A DNA stretch of 64,000 nucleotides from Mesorhizobium sp. (lineage in GTDB: Bacteria; Pseudomonadota; Alphaproteobacteria; Rhizobiales; Rhizobiaceae): the NCBI GenBank assembly GCA_004020645.1, contig SAQL01000003.1, forward strand, positions 248,001 through 312,000, read 5' to 3'. Shown in pieces: positions 45,600 to 57,529 of the stretch. The notes under the pieces are model-generated. The model was not told the origin of the DNA and ran no database searches. It saw only the letters and a program-made list of their open reading frames with translations. The first letter of the stretch is position 1; every line of letters begins with the position of its first letter. Position numbers and translations under genes: made by a program.

Positions 45600-45613
45600 G
45601 TTTCACGTGAAAC
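45600..45613. other. parS site 5
   Basis: GTTTCACGTGAAAC is a perfect 14-base parS core, about 75 bases upstream of mnmG. The flanking bases (A and G) differ from the 16-base consensus. Confidence 0.85.
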
Positions 45614-45686
45614 GAATCGCCAGCTGTCCTTGACAGCGCAGGCTCTCGGCGACATGTGTCGGTCCACTTGAATTCGGGATTCTAAA

Positions 45687-47561
45687 ATGACCGATCACTA
45701 TGATGTGGTTGTGGTGGGTGGCGGCCATGCTGGATGCGAGGCGGCCAGCGCTGCCGCGCGCGCTGGCGCGAAAACGGCTTTGGTGACCCTGCGCTTCGAT
45801 ACGATCGGCGTCATGTCCTGCAATCCGGCGATCGGCGGGCTCGGCAAGGGACATCTTGTACGCGAGATCGACGCCATGGACGGGCTGATGGGACGCGTCG
45901 CCGATGCGGCCGGCATCCAGTTCCGTTTGCTCAACCGCCGCAAGGGCCCGGCAGTTCGCGGGCCGCGCACGCAAGCGGACAGAAAACTCTATCGGCTCGC
46001 CATGCAAGCGGCGATTCGCGAACAGGCGGGTCTCGACGTGGTCGAGGGCGAGGTTCTGGATTTCGAAATCGCCAATGGACGCCTGGCGGCCGTGCTGCTG
46101 GCGGATGGCCGCCGGCTTGCCTGCGGCGCCGTGGTGCTGACGACCGGCACTTTCCTGCGCGGGCTGATCCATATCGGCGAGAAGAAGATCGTTGCCGGCC
46201 GCATGAACGAGCAGGCCAGCCTCGGCCTGTCGGCCACGATGAGCCGTGCGGGATTCAAGCTCGGACGGCTGAAGACCGGCACGCCGCCACGGCTGGACGG
46301 ACGAACGATCGATTGGGCGTCGCTGGAGAGCCAGGCGGCGGATGACAATCCCGTGCCGTTCTCGCTGATGACCGACCGCATCGGCAATCCGCAGATCCAT
46401 TGCGGCATCACGCGCACAACTGGAGCCACGCACGAGCTGATCCGCGCCAATCTGGGCCGTTCGGCCATGTATTCCGGCTCGATCGAAGGCGTGGGACCGC
46501 GTTACTGCCCGTCGATCGAGGACAAGATCGTCAAGTTCGGCGACCGCGAAGGCCACCAGATTTTTCTGGAGCCGGAAGGGCTGGACGATGACACCGTATA
46601 CCCGAACGGTATTTCGACCTCGCTGCCCGAGGACGTGCAGCTCGACATTTTGAAGACCATGCCAGGCCTTGAACGCGCAACCATGCTGCAGCCGGGCTAT
46701 GCCATCGAGTATGACCATGTCGACCCGCGCGAGCTCAAGCCGACGCTGGAGACGAAGCGAGTCTCCGGTCTTTTTCTGGCCGGGCAGATCAACGGCACCA
46801 CCGGTTACGAGGAGGCCGGGGCGCAAGGGTTGTTGGCCGGCCTCAACGCCGCGCGCAAAACGTCGGCAAGCGATCAGATCGTGCTCAGTCGCACCGAGGC
46901 CTATATCGGGGTCATGGTCGACGACCTTACCAGCCGCGGTATCGCCGAACCTTACCGGATGTTCACTTCGCGGGCCGAGTTTCGGCTGTCGCTGCGGGCC
47001 GACAACGCCGATGAGCGGCTGACGCCGCTGGCGATGAAGCTCGGGATTGCCTCGCAGGAGCGGATGCAACGGTTTAGCGACGTCGTGCAGGACCTTGAAA
47101 AGGCGAGGGACCTTGCGCTTGGCACAACCATGACCCCCAACGAAGCGGCGCGCCATGGGCTCGAGATCAACAGGGACGGTGTGCGCCGGTCCGCCTATGA
47201 GTTGCTGGCCTATCCCGGTGTCGATGTCGCCTGGCTGGCCGGAATCGCTCCGCAATTTGCAGCAATCGACGCCAAGACGGCCGAGCGCCTCGAAACGGAA
47301 GCGAAATATTCGGTCTATCTTGATCGCCAGCAAGCCGACGTCACGCAGATCAGGCATGAGGAGAGCCGATTGATCCCGGCTTCACTCGACTTTGCTTCTG
47401 TTCCGGGGCTGTCGAACGAGCTGAAGCAAAAAATGCTGGCGCGCCAGCCGCGCTCGATTGCCGATGCGCAGCGTATGGAGGGCATGACGCCGGCTGCACT
47501 GGCCATCATTGTCGCGCATGTCCGCAACGCCGAGGCTGCTGCGCGAAGGAATGTTGCGTGA
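45687..47561 (+). CDS. mnmG: tRNA uridine-5-carboxymethylaminomethyl modification enzyme MnmG
   Basis: A 624-residue FAD protein partnering MnmE. The FAD motif is [20 protein letters not shown], and signatures [20 protein letters not shown] and [20 protein letters not shown] are present. It overlaps rsmG by four bases (GTGA). The upstream gap holds the parS array. Confidence 0.97.
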   Translation: MTDHYDVVVVGGGHAGCEAASAAARAGAKTALVTLRFDTIGVMSCNPAIGGLGKGHLVREIDAMDGLMGRVADAAGIQFRLLNRRKGPAVRGPRTQADRKLYRLAMQAAIREQAGLDVVEGEVLDFEIANGRLAAVLLADGRRLACGAVVLTTGTFLRGLIHIGEKKIVAGRMNEQASLGLSATMSRAGFKLGRLKTGTPPRLDGRTIDWASLESQAADDNPVPFSLMTDRIGNPQIHCGITRTTGATHELIRANLGRSAMYSGSIEGVGPRYCPSIEDKIVKFGDREGHQIFLEPEGLDDDTVYPNGISTSLPEDVQLDILKTMPGLERATMLQPGYAIEYDHVDPRELKPTLETKRVSGLFLAGQINGTTGYEEAGAQGLLAGLNAARKTSASDQIVLSRTEAYIGVMVDDLTSRGIAEPYRMFTSRAEFRLSLRADNADERLTPLAMKLGIASQERMQRFSDVVQDLEKARDLALGTTMTPNEAARHGLEINRDGVRRSAYELLAYPGVDVAWLAGIAPQFAAIDAKTAERLETEAKYSVYLDRQQADVTQIRHEESRLIPASLDFASVPGLSNELKQKMLARQPRSIADAQRMEGMTPAALAIIVAHVRNAEAAARRNVA

Positions 47562-48193
47562 GCGCTGCCTCATGGGCGAGCCTGCAAGAGGCTGCCGGTC
47601 CGGTTTCACGTGAAACATTCGAACGCCTGGTCGAGTTCGAGACGGTCTTTCAGAAATGGAACCGCCGGATAAACCTGGCGGCGCAGTCGACGCAGGACGA
47701 TGTCTGGCGCCGCCACATCCTCGACAGCGCCCAGCTTGCGCGAATCAAACCAGAAGCGAAGCGCTGGGTCGATCTCGGCTCGGGTGGCGGTTTTCCCGGC
47801 CTTGTGCTTGCCTTCCTGCTTGCCGAGCGCGACGGCGCCAGCATCGATCTGGTTGAAAGCAATCGGAAAAAGGCATCGTTCCTGCAAGCGGTCGTCGGCC
47901 AATTCAACCTGCCCGCCAGGGTCGTCGCGCGTCGCATCGACGACGCCTACCCGTTTGTTTCAACACCTCAAATCGTCACTGCCAGAGCGCTGGCGTCGCT
48001 TCCGGTCTTGCTCGAACTGTCGGCGCCGTGGCTAACGGCCGGCGCGCGCGGCCTGTTCCACAAAGGCCGGGATTACCGTGCCGAAGTGGCAGAAAGCGCT
48101 CAACGATGGTCATTCGATCTGGTAGAACATGCCAGCGCGACCGACGCTCATGGCGTCATCCTCGAACTGTCTGATTTGCGCCAACTGACTTAG
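47558..48193 (+). CDS. rsmG: 16S rRNA (guanine-527-N7)-methyltransferase RsmG
   Basis: A 211-residue methyltransferase (GidB) acting on 16S rRNA. Motif I is [20 protein letters not shown], followed by [20 protein letters not shown] and [15 protein letters not shown]. It starts with GTG overlapping the mnmG stop. A perfect parS core lies inside the gene near its 5' end. Confidence 0.96.
   Translation: MSAASWASLQEAAGPVSRETFERLVEFETVFQKWNRRINLAAQSTQDDVWRRHILDSAQLARIKPEAKRWVDLGSGGGFPGLVLAFLLAERDGASIDLVESNRKKASFLQAVVGQFNLPARVVARRIDDAYPFVSTPQIVTARALASLPVLLELSAPWLTAGARGLFHKGRDYRAEVAESAQRWSFDLVEHASATDAHGVILELSDLRQLT
47602..47617. other. parS site 6 inside rsmG
   Basis: GGTTTCACGTGAAACA contains the full 14-base core GTTTCACGTGAAAC and only one mismatch to the consensus. 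It encodes the residues VSRET of RsmG, showing that the site is kept inside coding sequence. Confidence 0.88.
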
Positions 48194-48208
48194 ATCGGCG
48201 ACCTCGGA

Positions 48209-49029
<821 letters not shown>

Positions 49030-49030
<1 letters not shown>

Positions 49031-49070
49031 TGCAGTCGCCCAAAACTGGGATCGGGATAACGACATGCAG
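49030..49070. repeat. Small palindromic intergenic repeat, copy B, between parA and parB
   Basis: ATGCAGTCGCCCAAAAC and GATAACGACATGCAG are related, in inverted order, to the ends of the copies at 6802-6850 and 58681-58729. The centre is diverged. It follows immediately on the parA stop, within the parA-parB transcript. Confidence 0.55.
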
Positions 49071-49102
49071 AAGCTGATTCGATACCGAAACGATCTGGAC
49101 AG

Positions 49103-49990
49103 ATGATGAGTGAAGACCTTTCGAGAAAAAGACTGGGGCGGGGACTGGCGGCGCTGATCGGCGAAATCGATCGGCCGGCAGCGCCGGAAAAGCAGAGCAT
49201 GAATGCCGACGGCAAGGTTCCGATCGAGTTCCTGAGCCCGAACCCAAAGAATCCGCGCCGGCATTTTGGCGACGCCGACCTGACCGATCTTGCCCAGTCG
49301 ATCCGTGAACATGGCGTGGTGCAGCCGGTGGTGGCGCGGCCGTCGCCGACGCAAGCTGGCCGCTACGAGATCATCGCCGGCGAGCGGCGCTGGCGCGCGG
49401 CGCAGCGCGCCGGGCTGACCGAGATCCCGATCATCGTGCGCGATGTCAACGATCGCACCGCGCTCGAACTGGCGATCATCGAAAACGTCCAGCGCACCGA
49501 CCTCAACCCGGTCGAGGAGGCGATGGGCTACCAGCAGCTGATCGACGATCACGGCTACACCCAGGCGGATCTCGGCCAGGTGATCGGCAAGAGCCGCAGC
49601 CATGTCGCCAACACGCTCAGGCTGCTGAAGCTGCCAGACGTGATTCGCGACATGCTGGTCGATGGCGCGCTGTCGGCCGGCCACGCCCGCACATTGGTGA
49701 CGGCGCAGGATCCAGCGGGCCTGGCCAAGCGGATCGTCGAGGACGGGCTTTCGGTGCGCCAGGCCGAAGCGCTGGCGCAGATGCCGACCGGCGCTCCAAC
49801 GGTAAAGCGACAGCCTGCAGCACCGGCACAGAAGGATGCCGATACGCTGGCGCTGGAAAAGCTGATGACCGGCACTATCGGCATGATCGTCACGATCGAG
49901 CACAAGGAACGCGGCGGCGTGATCAGCGTCGCTTACCGGACGCTGGAGCAGCTCGACGAGCTTTGCCGGCGGTTGAAGCAGGAGCGCTAG
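49103..49990 (+). CDS. parB: Chromosome partitioning protein ParB
   Basis: A 295-residue ParB. The N-terminus RKRLGRGLAALIGE matches the ParA-contact region; the CTPase/arginine patch is GRYEIIAGERRWRAAQRAG, and the HTH is TQADLGQVIGKSRSHVANTL. It would bind the six nearby parS-type sites. A strong terminator follows. Confidence 0.96.
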   Translation: MMSEDLSRKRLGRGLAALIGEIDRPAAPEKQSMNADGKVPIEFLSPNPKNPRRHFGDADLTDLAQSIREHGVVQPVVARPSPTQAGRYEIIAGERRWRAAQRAGLTEIPIIVRDVNDRTALELAIIENVQRTDLNPVEEAMGYQQLIDDHGYTQADLGQVIGKSRSHVANTLRLLKLPDVIRDMLVDGALSAGHARTLVTAQDPAGLAKRIVEDGLSVRQAEALAQMPTGAPTVKRQPAAPAQKDADTLALEKLMTGTIGMIVTIEHKERGGVISVAYRTLEQLDELCRRLKQER

Positions 49991-50084
49991 GTACTTGAGG
50001 TACTCATGTTTTTAGCCGGCAAATAATCTTCTGGCTTAGGATTAAGCACGGGCTAGGCGGACGTCCTCGTCCTGGAAACATAAC

Positions 50085-50114
50085 GAGGGCTGGCGATTGC
50101 CAGCCCTTCTTTTT
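50085..50114 (+). terminator. Rho-independent terminator after parB
   Basis: GGGCTGGC and GCCAGCCC form a perfect 8-base stem with the loop GATT, followed by TTCTTTTT. It ends the mnmE-mnmG-rsmG-parA-parB direction of transcription. Confidence 0.9.
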
Positions 50115-50148
50115 CAGCGCTGGTGATTGGCGAAATCGCCGTGGCTGC

Positions 50149-50298
50149 CGATCTCCCCCTTGCGGGGGAAATGGCCGGCAGGCCAGAAGAGGCCGCCTAG
50201 CATCAAGTGCCGGCGCCTTGCGGAAGCGAAGAGGATGTCGGCGTTCCACGCGCTGCCCTGTCGCCTTCGGCGACATCTCCCACTCAAGGGGGGAGATC
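50149..50298. repeat. RIME-like palindromic repeat
   Basis: The arms CCGATCTCCCCCTTGCGGGGG and CATCTCCCACTCAAGGGGGGAG, with a TCGCCTTCGGCGA hairpin, belong to the same family as 57369 and 61307. It fills the convergent gap between parB and the small membrane protein gene. Confidence 0.8.
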
Positions 50299-50400
50299 AG
50301 GTGCGCTGAGCCAACCTCGCGCTTTCCACAGCAATGCCGAGAAGCGCCGACATCGACAACTGCTAGCCTCCAAATTGGAGTTCTGTCTGGGCTGACGCTC

Positions 50401-50616
50401 TCATCGAAGATTAATGACTAATGTGGCGGCAATCGCGAAGATGGCGAAGCCCACGACTATCAGTTTGAGTATAATAACGGCGAAGCCTGAGATTCTGACG
50501 ACCAAATCAGCCCGTGAATTGAGTTCTTCGGGATCAGTGGTCGGATTAAGATCGCCATAAAGGAACGCGAGCTTGAGTCGCTCTGACAGGTTGAGCTTTG
50601 GTTTCTTCTTGTCCAC
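50401..50616 (-). CDS. Small membrane protein next to holA
   Basis: A 71-residue protein starting with GTG, with a perfect AAGGAGG ribosome site five bases before it. The N-terminal half is hydrophilic and Lys-rich; the second half is one hydrophobic helix (ISGFAVIILKLIVVGFAIFA). I do not recognise it. It follows holA by 19 bases and may be co-transcribed with it. Confidence 0.7.
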   Translation of the reverse strand: MDKKKPKLNLSERLKLAFLYGDLNPTTDPEELNSRADLVVRISGFAVIILKLIVVGFAIFAIAATLVINLR

Positions 50617-50635
50617 GAAACCTCCTTACTAGCCG

Positions 50636-51679
50636 CTACCTCTGCGCCAGCCGGGCGCTTTCCACGGCAATGCCGAGCAGCGCCTGCCGTGCCAGCGCGG
50701 CCGAGAGATCCGGCCGGCGCCGGGTCTGCAGGACCGCCGTCTGCAATCGAGTCAAAGCGCGGCCAAGGGCCTCGCTGTTCCAGCGTTCGAGGGCTTTCTC
50801 CACCAGCTTGCGCCTGGTGAAAAACACCGGCGGGCGCGCCGCGGCGACGATCGAAGCGGCGTTGCGGCCGCCGGCGTCCATCTGACCGCGCATCGCCTGG
50901 ATCGCCTGTAGCTGCCGCATCGCCGACGAAAGCACCAGAAAGGCCTGGCCGCCGGACTGGCAGTGGCGGGTAAAGGCCATGTCGAAGTCGCCGATCTTGC
51001 CTTCGAGCAACGCATCGACGGCGTCGTCGAAGGAGAGGCCGGAAACGTCGCCCGACGTCGCCTTGACGTCGTCGAGGCCGATTTCGGTCTGGCCGTGGGC
51101 GTAAAGCACCAGCTTCTCGATCTCGCCGCGCGAGGCCAGCCGGTCACCACCGAGGTTCCGGCGCAGCGCCTGGCGGGCTTCCAGCGTCATCGACATGCCG
51201 GCCTTGCGCAATTCGTCATCGATGACCGTGTCGATGTCGCGGGCCTCGTCGGCGTAGCACGGCAAGGCCATGGCAATGTCGGCCGCTTCGACAATGGCCC
51301 GCAGCCCGACGCCCTTCTTCAGGTCGCTGGCCTCGATCAGAATGATCGCATCGCGCGCGGGCTCCGATGTCAGTGCCTTGACGTCGTCGGCAAGCGCCTT
51401 CTGGCCGGTGGCATTGCGCACCCACAGCAGGCGCCGGTCTGAAAACATCGGCACGGTGCGGGCTTCATCGAGCAGGCGGCCCTCGTCGCGATCGACTTCC
51501 GAACCATCCAGCCTGACCACCGAGAACGGATCGTCGAGCGGCAGGCCGGTTTTACCGGCAAAGGCCTTTGCGCGCTCGGCTACGAGCCCACGATCGGGAC
51601 CATAGAGCAGGACGATCGAGATGCGCGGGTCCGGCCGCGCCAACCACGAATCGACCTCGTAACCTTTCTTCTGTGCCAT
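50636..51679 (-). CDS. holA: DNA polymerase III subunit delta
   Basis: A 347-residue clamp-loader delta subunit. Landmarks are RISIVLLYGPDRGLVAERAK and VVRLDGSEVDRDEGRLLDEA, followed by helical domains ending in ALTRLQTAVLQTRRRPDLSA. It opens the beta clamp. The usual lptE/leuS neighbours of Rhizobiales are absent upstream; instead the branched-chain dehydrogenase operon follows divergently. Confidence 0.94.
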   Translation of the reverse strand: MAQKKGYEVDSWLARPDPRISIVLLYGPDRGLVAERAKAFAGKTGLPLDDPFSVVRLDGSEVDRDEGRLLDEARTVPMFSDRRLLWVRNATGQKALADDVKALTSEPARDAIILIEASDLKKGVGLRAIVEAADIAMALPCYADEARDIDTVIDDELRKAGMSMTLEARQALRRNLGGDRLASRGEIEKLVLYAHGQTEIGLDDVKATSGDVSGLSFDDAVDALLEGKIGDFDMAFTRHCQSGGQAFLVLSSAMRQLQAIQAMRGQMDAGGRNAASIVAAARPPVFFTRRKLVEKALERWNSEALGRALTRLQTAVLQTRRRPDLSAALARQALLGIAVESARLAQR

Positions 51680-51894
51680 GGGTTCTGATTAGCATGATGC
51701 GGGTGCGGGGTGAACGGCGCCGCTCCTCCTTCCTTCTCCCCCACGGGGAGAAGGAGACGCCGCGCATTTGCCCAATCTGGCGGGAAACCCGGTGCAATCA
51801 TACGCAAATTGCGCGTGGCGGCCGAAGATCGACAAGAAATTTCGCCGACATATCTTCATCTTGGCGAGTGCTGGCCAGCGCGTCGCTGGCCTGA

Positions 51895-53202
<1,308 letters not shown>

Positions 53203-53204
53203 CC

Positions 53205-54218
53205 ATGCCAAGGCGGACCATGATCGAAGCGATCCGCGACGCCATGGACGTGTCGATGGCACGCGACGAACGCGTCATCGTGTTCGGCGAGGATGTCGGC
53301 TTTTTCGGCGGCGTCTTCCGCTGCACGCAAGGGTTGCAGGCCAAGTACGGCAAAAGCCGATGCTTCGATACGCCGATCAGCGAATCCGGCATCGTGGGCT
53401 CGGCCATCGGCATGGCCGCCTACGGCCTGAAACCTTGCGTCGAGGTGCAGTTTGCCGACTATGTCTATCCGGCCTATGACCAGATCGTCTCGGAGGCGGC
53501 GCGGCTGCGCTACCGCTCGAACGGCGATTTCACCTGCCCGATCGTGGTGCGAATGCCGACCGGCGGCGGCATTTTTGGCGGCCAGACCCACAGCCAGAGC
53601 CCGGAGGCGCTGTTCACCCACGTCTCCGGCCTGAAGGTCGTCGTGCCGTCCAACCCGCATGACGCCAAGGGTCTGCTGATCGCGGCGATAGAGGATCCCG
53701 ATCCGGTGATCTTCCTGGAACCGAAGCGGCTCTACAACGGTCCGTTCGACGGCCATCACGAGCGCCCGGTGACGCCGTGGTCGAAGCATGAGCTCGGCGA
53801 GGTCGCGGACGGGCATTACACGGTGCCGCTCGGCAAGGCGGTGATCCGCCGGCCGGGTGCCGCTGTCACCGTGCTTGCCTACGGCACGATGGTCTATGTC
53901 GCGCAGGCGGCGGCCGAGGAGACCGGCATCGATGCCGAGATCATCGATCTGAGAACGCTGCTGCCGCTCGATCTCGAGACGATCGTCGCCTCGGTCAACA
54001 AGACCGGGCGCTGCGTGGTCGTGCACGAGGCGACGCTGACATCCGGCTTCGGCGCCGAACTTTCGGCGCTGGTGCAGGAACATTGCTTCTATCATCTGGA
54101 AGCGCCGGTGGCGCGGGTCGCCGGCTGGGACACGCCCTATCCGCACGCGCAGGAGTGGGATTATTTTCCCGGTCCGGCCAGGCTCGGCCGCGCCTTGCTT
54201 GAAACTATGGAGGCCTGA
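53205..54218 (+). CDS. bkdA2: Branched-chain 2-oxoacid dehydrogenase E1 beta subunit
   Basis: A 337-residue transketolase-like beta subunit. VIVFGEDVGFFGGVFRCTQG, CFDTPISESGIVGSAIGMAA and PTGGGIFGGQTHSQSPEALF are typical. It begins three bases after bkdA1 and ends five bases before bkdB. Confidence 0.95.
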   Translation: MPRRTMIEAIRDAMDVSMARDERVIVFGEDVGFFGGVFRCTQGLQAKYGKSRCFDTPISESGIVGSAIGMAAYGLKPCVEVQFADYVYPAYDQIVSEAARLRYRSNGDFTCPIVVRMPTGGGIFGGQTHSQSPEALFTHVSGLKVVVPSNPHDAKGLLIAAIEDPDPVIFLEPKRLYNGPFDGHHERPVTPWSKHELGEVADGHYTVPLGKAVIRRPGAAVTVLAYGTMVYVAQAAAEETGIDAEIIDLRTLLPLDLETIVASVNKTGRCVVVHEATLTSGFGAELSALVQEHCFYHLEAPVARVAGWDTPYPHAQEWDYFPGPARLGRALLETMEA

Positions 54219-54223
54219 CGACG

Positions 54224-55609
54224 ATGGGCGAATACGTGATCAAGCTGCCCGATGTCGGCGAAGGCGTCGCCGAGGCCGAGCTCGTCGAATGGCAGGTCAA
54301 GGTCGGCGACCTGGTGCGCGAGGACGCGGTGCTGGCCGCTGTCATGACCGACAAGGCGACCGTCGAGATTCCCTCGCCGGTCGATGGCGAGATCGTCTGG
54401 CTGGGCGCCGAGATCGGCGACACGGTAGCGATCGGCTCGCCCATTGTACGCTTGAAAGTGGCCGGCGAGGGTAATGTGAAGGCAGGTGCGGAGTCGTCGG
54501 GAGGTGAGGCGGCTGCTTCCGAAGCAACTTCCACCGGTGCTACCCCCACCCCTGGCCCCTCCCCACAAGGGGGAGGGGGACGAGCTTCGGCCGCCAAGGC
54601 CGATGCCAAATCACCCGCACTGAAGCGTCCACCAATTGAGAGTGTGCGCGAGGCAGATAGGGAATCCCCCTCCCCCTTGTGGGGAGGGGCTAGGGGCGGG
54701 GGCACTGCGCCCGTCGCCGCGCCGCGCCCCGAAGGCGAAAAGCCGCTGGCGTCGCCGGCCATCCGCCTCAGGGCAAAAGAGGCTGGCGTCGATCTCCGTC
54801 AGGTTGCGGGAAGCGGCCCGGCCGGACGCATCCGGCATGAGGATATCGACGCCTTCCTGGCGCGCGGGCCGCAGCTGGCAAAGGTCTCCGGGCTTGCCCG
54901 CAACGAGGCCGTCGAAGACATCAAGATCATCGGGCTCAGGCGCAAGATCGCCGAGAAGATGGCGCTGGCCAAGTCGCGCATCCCGCACATCACCTATGTC
55001 GAGGAGATCGACGTCAGCGCGCTTGAGGATTTGCGCGCGGCGCTCAACAAGGACAAGCGCAGCGGCGCGGAAAGGCCGAAGCTGACGCTGCTGCCATTCC
55101 TGATGCGGGCGATGGTCAAGGCGATCGCCGACCAGCCCAATATCAACGCGCTGTTCGATGACGAGGCCGGCATCGTCCACCAGCATGGCGGCGTCCATAT
55201 CGGCATCGCCGCGCAGACGCATTCTGGGCTGGTGGTGCCGGTGGTCAAGCACGCCGAGGCGCGCGACATCTGGGATTGCGCCGCCGAGCTCAACCGGCTC
55301 GCTGAGGCGGCCAGATCAGGCACGGCGACGCGCGACGAGCTGTCGGGATCGACCATCACCATCACCTCGCTCGGCGCCATGGGCGGTGTGGCGACGACGC
55401 CGGTGATCAATCATCCGGAAGTGGCGATCCTCGGCGTCAACAAGATGATGGTGCGGCCGGTATGGGACGGCACCCAGTTTATTCCGCGCAAGATGATGAA
55501 CCTGTCCTCCAGCTTCGACCACCGCGTGATCGACGGCTGGGATGCCGCAGTGTTTATTCAACGGATCAAGGCGCTGCTGGAGACCCCGGCGCTGATTTTT
55601 GTGGATTGA
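54224..55609 (+). CDS. bkdB: Branched-chain 2-oxoacid dehydrogenase E2 (lipoyl acyltransferase)
   Basis: A 461-residue dihydrolipoamide acyltransferase. The lipoyl domain occupies residues 1-80 with Lys44 in VMTDKATVEIP; the E3/E1-binding domain is about 175-212 (ASPAIRLRAKEAGVDLRQVA); the catalytic domain ends with SSSFDHRVIDGWDAA. The linker between the first two domains, residues about 107-160, is encoded by a palindromic repeat element: it reads TPGPSPQGGGG at one end and SPSPLWGGARGGG at the other, unlike normal Ala/Pro linkers. The reading frame stays open. Confidence 0.94.
   Translation: MGEYVIKLPDVGEGVAEAELVEWQVKVGDLVREDAVLAAVMTDKATVEIPSPVDGEIVWLGAEIGDTVAIGSPIVRLKVAGEGNVKAGAESSGGEAAASEATSTGATPTPGPSPQGGGGRASAAKADAKSPALKRPPIESVREADRESPSPLWGGARGGGTAPVAAPRPEGEKPLASPAIRLRAKEAGVDLRQVAGSGPAGRIRHEDIDAFLARGPQLAKVSGLARNEAVEDIKIIGLRRKIAEKMALAKSRIPHITYVEEIDVSALEDLRAALNKDKRSGAERPKLTLLPFLMRAMVKAIADQPNINALFDDEAGIVHQHGGVHIGIAAQTHSGLVVPVVKHAEARDIWDCAAELNRLAEAARSGTATRDELSGSTITITSLGAMGGVATTPVINHPEVAILGVNKMMVRPVWDGTQFIPRKMMNLSSSFDHRVIDGWDAAVFIQRIKALLETPALIFVD
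54543..54702. repeat. RIME-like palindromic repeat inside the bkdB coding sequence
   Basis: Two 37-base inverted arms (54543-54579 and 54666-54702) differ at only two positions and enclose 86 bases. Arm sequence includes GCCCCTCCCCACAAGGGGGA. The whole 160-base element is translated as the flexible linker after the lipoyl domain of E2. Confidence 0.88.
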
Positions 55610-55623
55610 GGCTGTGGCCAGGA

Positions 55624-55890
55624 GATTTGACTCTTTGACTGAGTCTGAACGGGACTATGAACGGTCGCTGCCGGCCAGCCCCCAGCCGCCAATCTCAAAC
55701 ACTGGCGGTTGGCTGCGGGCCACCCGGGCTTCGTCATCCTCGGGCTTGACCCGAGGATCCATGCCGCGACCAATGCCGAATGGCGCCGCGGGGCAGAATT
55801 CTGCACCGCCGCGACGTTTTGATGTAACGGCATGGATCCCAGGGTCTTCGCGACGTCGCTTCGCTCCTGCTTCGCCCTGGAATGACGAAG
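55624..55890. repeat. Family-B palindromic repeat (copy B3)
   Basis: It fills most of the 350-base gap between bkdB and lpdV. It opens with GATTTGACTCTTTGAC, identical to copy B2 near oriC, then CGTCATCCTCGGGCTTGACC, GGATCCATGCCG / CGGCATGGATCC arms, and ends with CGCCCTGGAATGACGAAG. No gene is seen in it. Confidence 0.82.
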
Positions 55891-55960
55891 GGAGGGACGT
55901 TTCGGCTAATCTCCAAGGCTGCAGATTTGCCAGGCCTGACGCGGCGACAATTAAGGTGCC

Positions 55961-57361
55961 ATGATGAAGGAAATCTCTTGCAAGCTGCTCGTCATCGGCG
56001 CCGGGCCTGGCGGCTATGTCTGCGCCATCCGCGCCGGCCAGCTCGGCATCGACACGGTTATCGTCGAGTTCGGCAAGCCGGGCGGCACCTGCCTCAATGT
56101 CGGCTGCATTCCGTCCAAGGCGCTGATCCATGCGGCCGAGGAGTTCGAGAAAATCTCGCACATGGCCGGCGGCAAGAGCCCGCTTGGCATTTCAATCGCA
56201 ACGCCATCCATTGATCTCGAAGCGACCGTCGCCTGGAAGGACGGCATTATTAGCCGGCTGAATAGCGGTGTGGCCGGCCTGCTCAAGAAGGCCGGGGTCA
56301 AGACCGTGCATGGCTGGGCGAAATTCCGTGACGGCAAGACCGTCGAGGTCGAGACCGAGACCGGCACACAGGTCGTCCGCGCCGAGACGGTGGTGATCGC
56401 CACCGGCTCGGCGTCGGTCGAATTGCCGCTCGTGCCGTTCGGTGGGCCGGTGATCTCGTCCACCGAAGCGCTGGGGCTGAGCGAAGTGCCGGAAAGGCTT
56501 GCCGTCGTCGGTGGCGGCTATATCGGGCTCGAGCTCGGCATGGCCTTCGCCAAGATGGGCGCCAAGGTGACCGTGGTCGAGGCCTTGCCGCGCGTACTGG
56601 CGCAGTATGATGCCGAACTGACCCGGCCGGTGGTGAAACGGCTCGCCGAGCTAGGCATCGAGGTGCTCGTGAACGCTAAGGCCAAGGGATTGTCGACCAA
56701 GCGCGATGCGCTGCTGGTCGAAACGGCCACCGGCAAGAATGGCAAGGTCGCTGCCGACAGGATTCTGGTCACCGTCGGGCGCAAGCCGGTGATCGAAGAC
56801 TGGGGGCTGGAGCAGATCGACCTCGACATGGCGGGCAAATTCATCCGCACCGACGACCAGTGCCGCACCTCGATGCGCGGCATCTTTGCCATTGGCGACG
56901 TCACCGGCGAGCCGATGCTGGCGCACCGGGCGATGGGGCAAGGCGAAATGGTCGCCGAGATCGTCGCCGGTCACAAGCGCAGCTGGGACAAACGCTGCAT
57001 TCCCGCCATCTGCTTCACCGATCCAGAGCTGGTCACCGCAGGCCTGTCGCCGGAGGAGGCAAAGGGGCTCGGTGGTGAGATCAAGGTCGGGCTGTTTCCG
57101 TTTGCTGCCAATGGCCGGGCAATGACCAAGATGGGTGAAGATGGATTTGTCCGGGTCGTTGCCCGCGCGGACAACCATCTGGTGCTCGGCATCCAGGCGG
57201 TCGGCCAGGGCGTGTCGGAACTGTCGACGGCGTTCGGCCTGGCGCTGGAGATGGGCGCGCGGCTGGAGGACATCGCCGGCACCATCCATGCACATCCGAC
57301 ACAAGGCGAGGGTTTTCAGGAAGCCGCACTGAAGGCGCTTGGGCACGCGCTGCATGGTTGA
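55961..57361 (+). CDS. lpdV: Dihydrolipoamide dehydrogenase (E3) of the branched-chain complex
   Basis: A 466-residue FAD disulfide reductase. The redox pair is [20 protein letters not shown]; the FAD motif is [22 protein letters not shown] motif [19 protein letters not shown], and the C-terminal catalytic His is in [14 protein letters not shown]. It reoxidises the lipoyl arm of E2. It is separated from bkdB by a palindromic repeat but is otherwise in operon order. Confidence 0.95.
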   Translation: MMKEISCKLLVIGAGPGGYVCAIRAGQLGIDTVIVEFGKPGGTCLNVGCIPSKALIHAAEEFEKISHMAGGKSPLGISIATPSIDLEATVAWKDGIISRLNSGVAGLLKKAGVKTVHGWAKFRDGKTVEVETETGTQVVRAETVVIATGSASVELPLVPFGGPVISSTEALGLSEVPERLAVVGGGYIGLELGMAFAKMGAKVTVVEALPRVLAQYDAELTRPVVKRLAELGIEVLVNAKAKGLSTKRDALLVETATGKNGKVAADRILVTVGRKPVIEDWGLEQIDLDMAGKFIRTDDQCRTSMRGIFAIGDVTGEPMLAHRAMGQGEMVAEIVAGHKRSWDKRCIPAICFTDPELVTAGLSPEEAKGLGGEIKVGLFPFAANGRAMTKMGEDGFVRVVARADNHLVLGIQAVGQGVSELSTAFGLALEMGARLEDIAGTIHAHPTQGEGFQEAALKALGHALHG

Positions 57362-57368
57362 GGGCAGG

Positions 57369-57522
57369 TGATCTCCCCCCGTGAGGGGGAGATGGCCGGC
57401 AGGCCAGAGGGGGTCGGTTCGACTGGATGCGACCTCCCTTGCGACAGATGGAGGTTAGCGCTCTACGCGAGGCGACCCCCTCTGTCGCCTTCGGCGACAT
57501 CTCCCCCTCGAGGGGGGAGATT
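57369..57522. repeat. RIME-like palindromic repeat
   Basis: It lies between the convergent lpdV and saccharopine-dehydrogenase-like genes. The ends GATCTCCCCCCGTGAGGGGGAG and CTCCCCCTCGAGGGGGGAGA are inverted. Its core (GGGGTCGGTTCGAC...GATGGAGGTT) is shared with the copy at 61307-61465. Confidence 0.88.
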
Positions 57523-57529
57523 ACACAGC

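Noticed and set aside
45603..47357. 584-codon minus-strand open frame opposite mnmG
   Set aside because: It is the antisense of mnmG with no recognisable domain.
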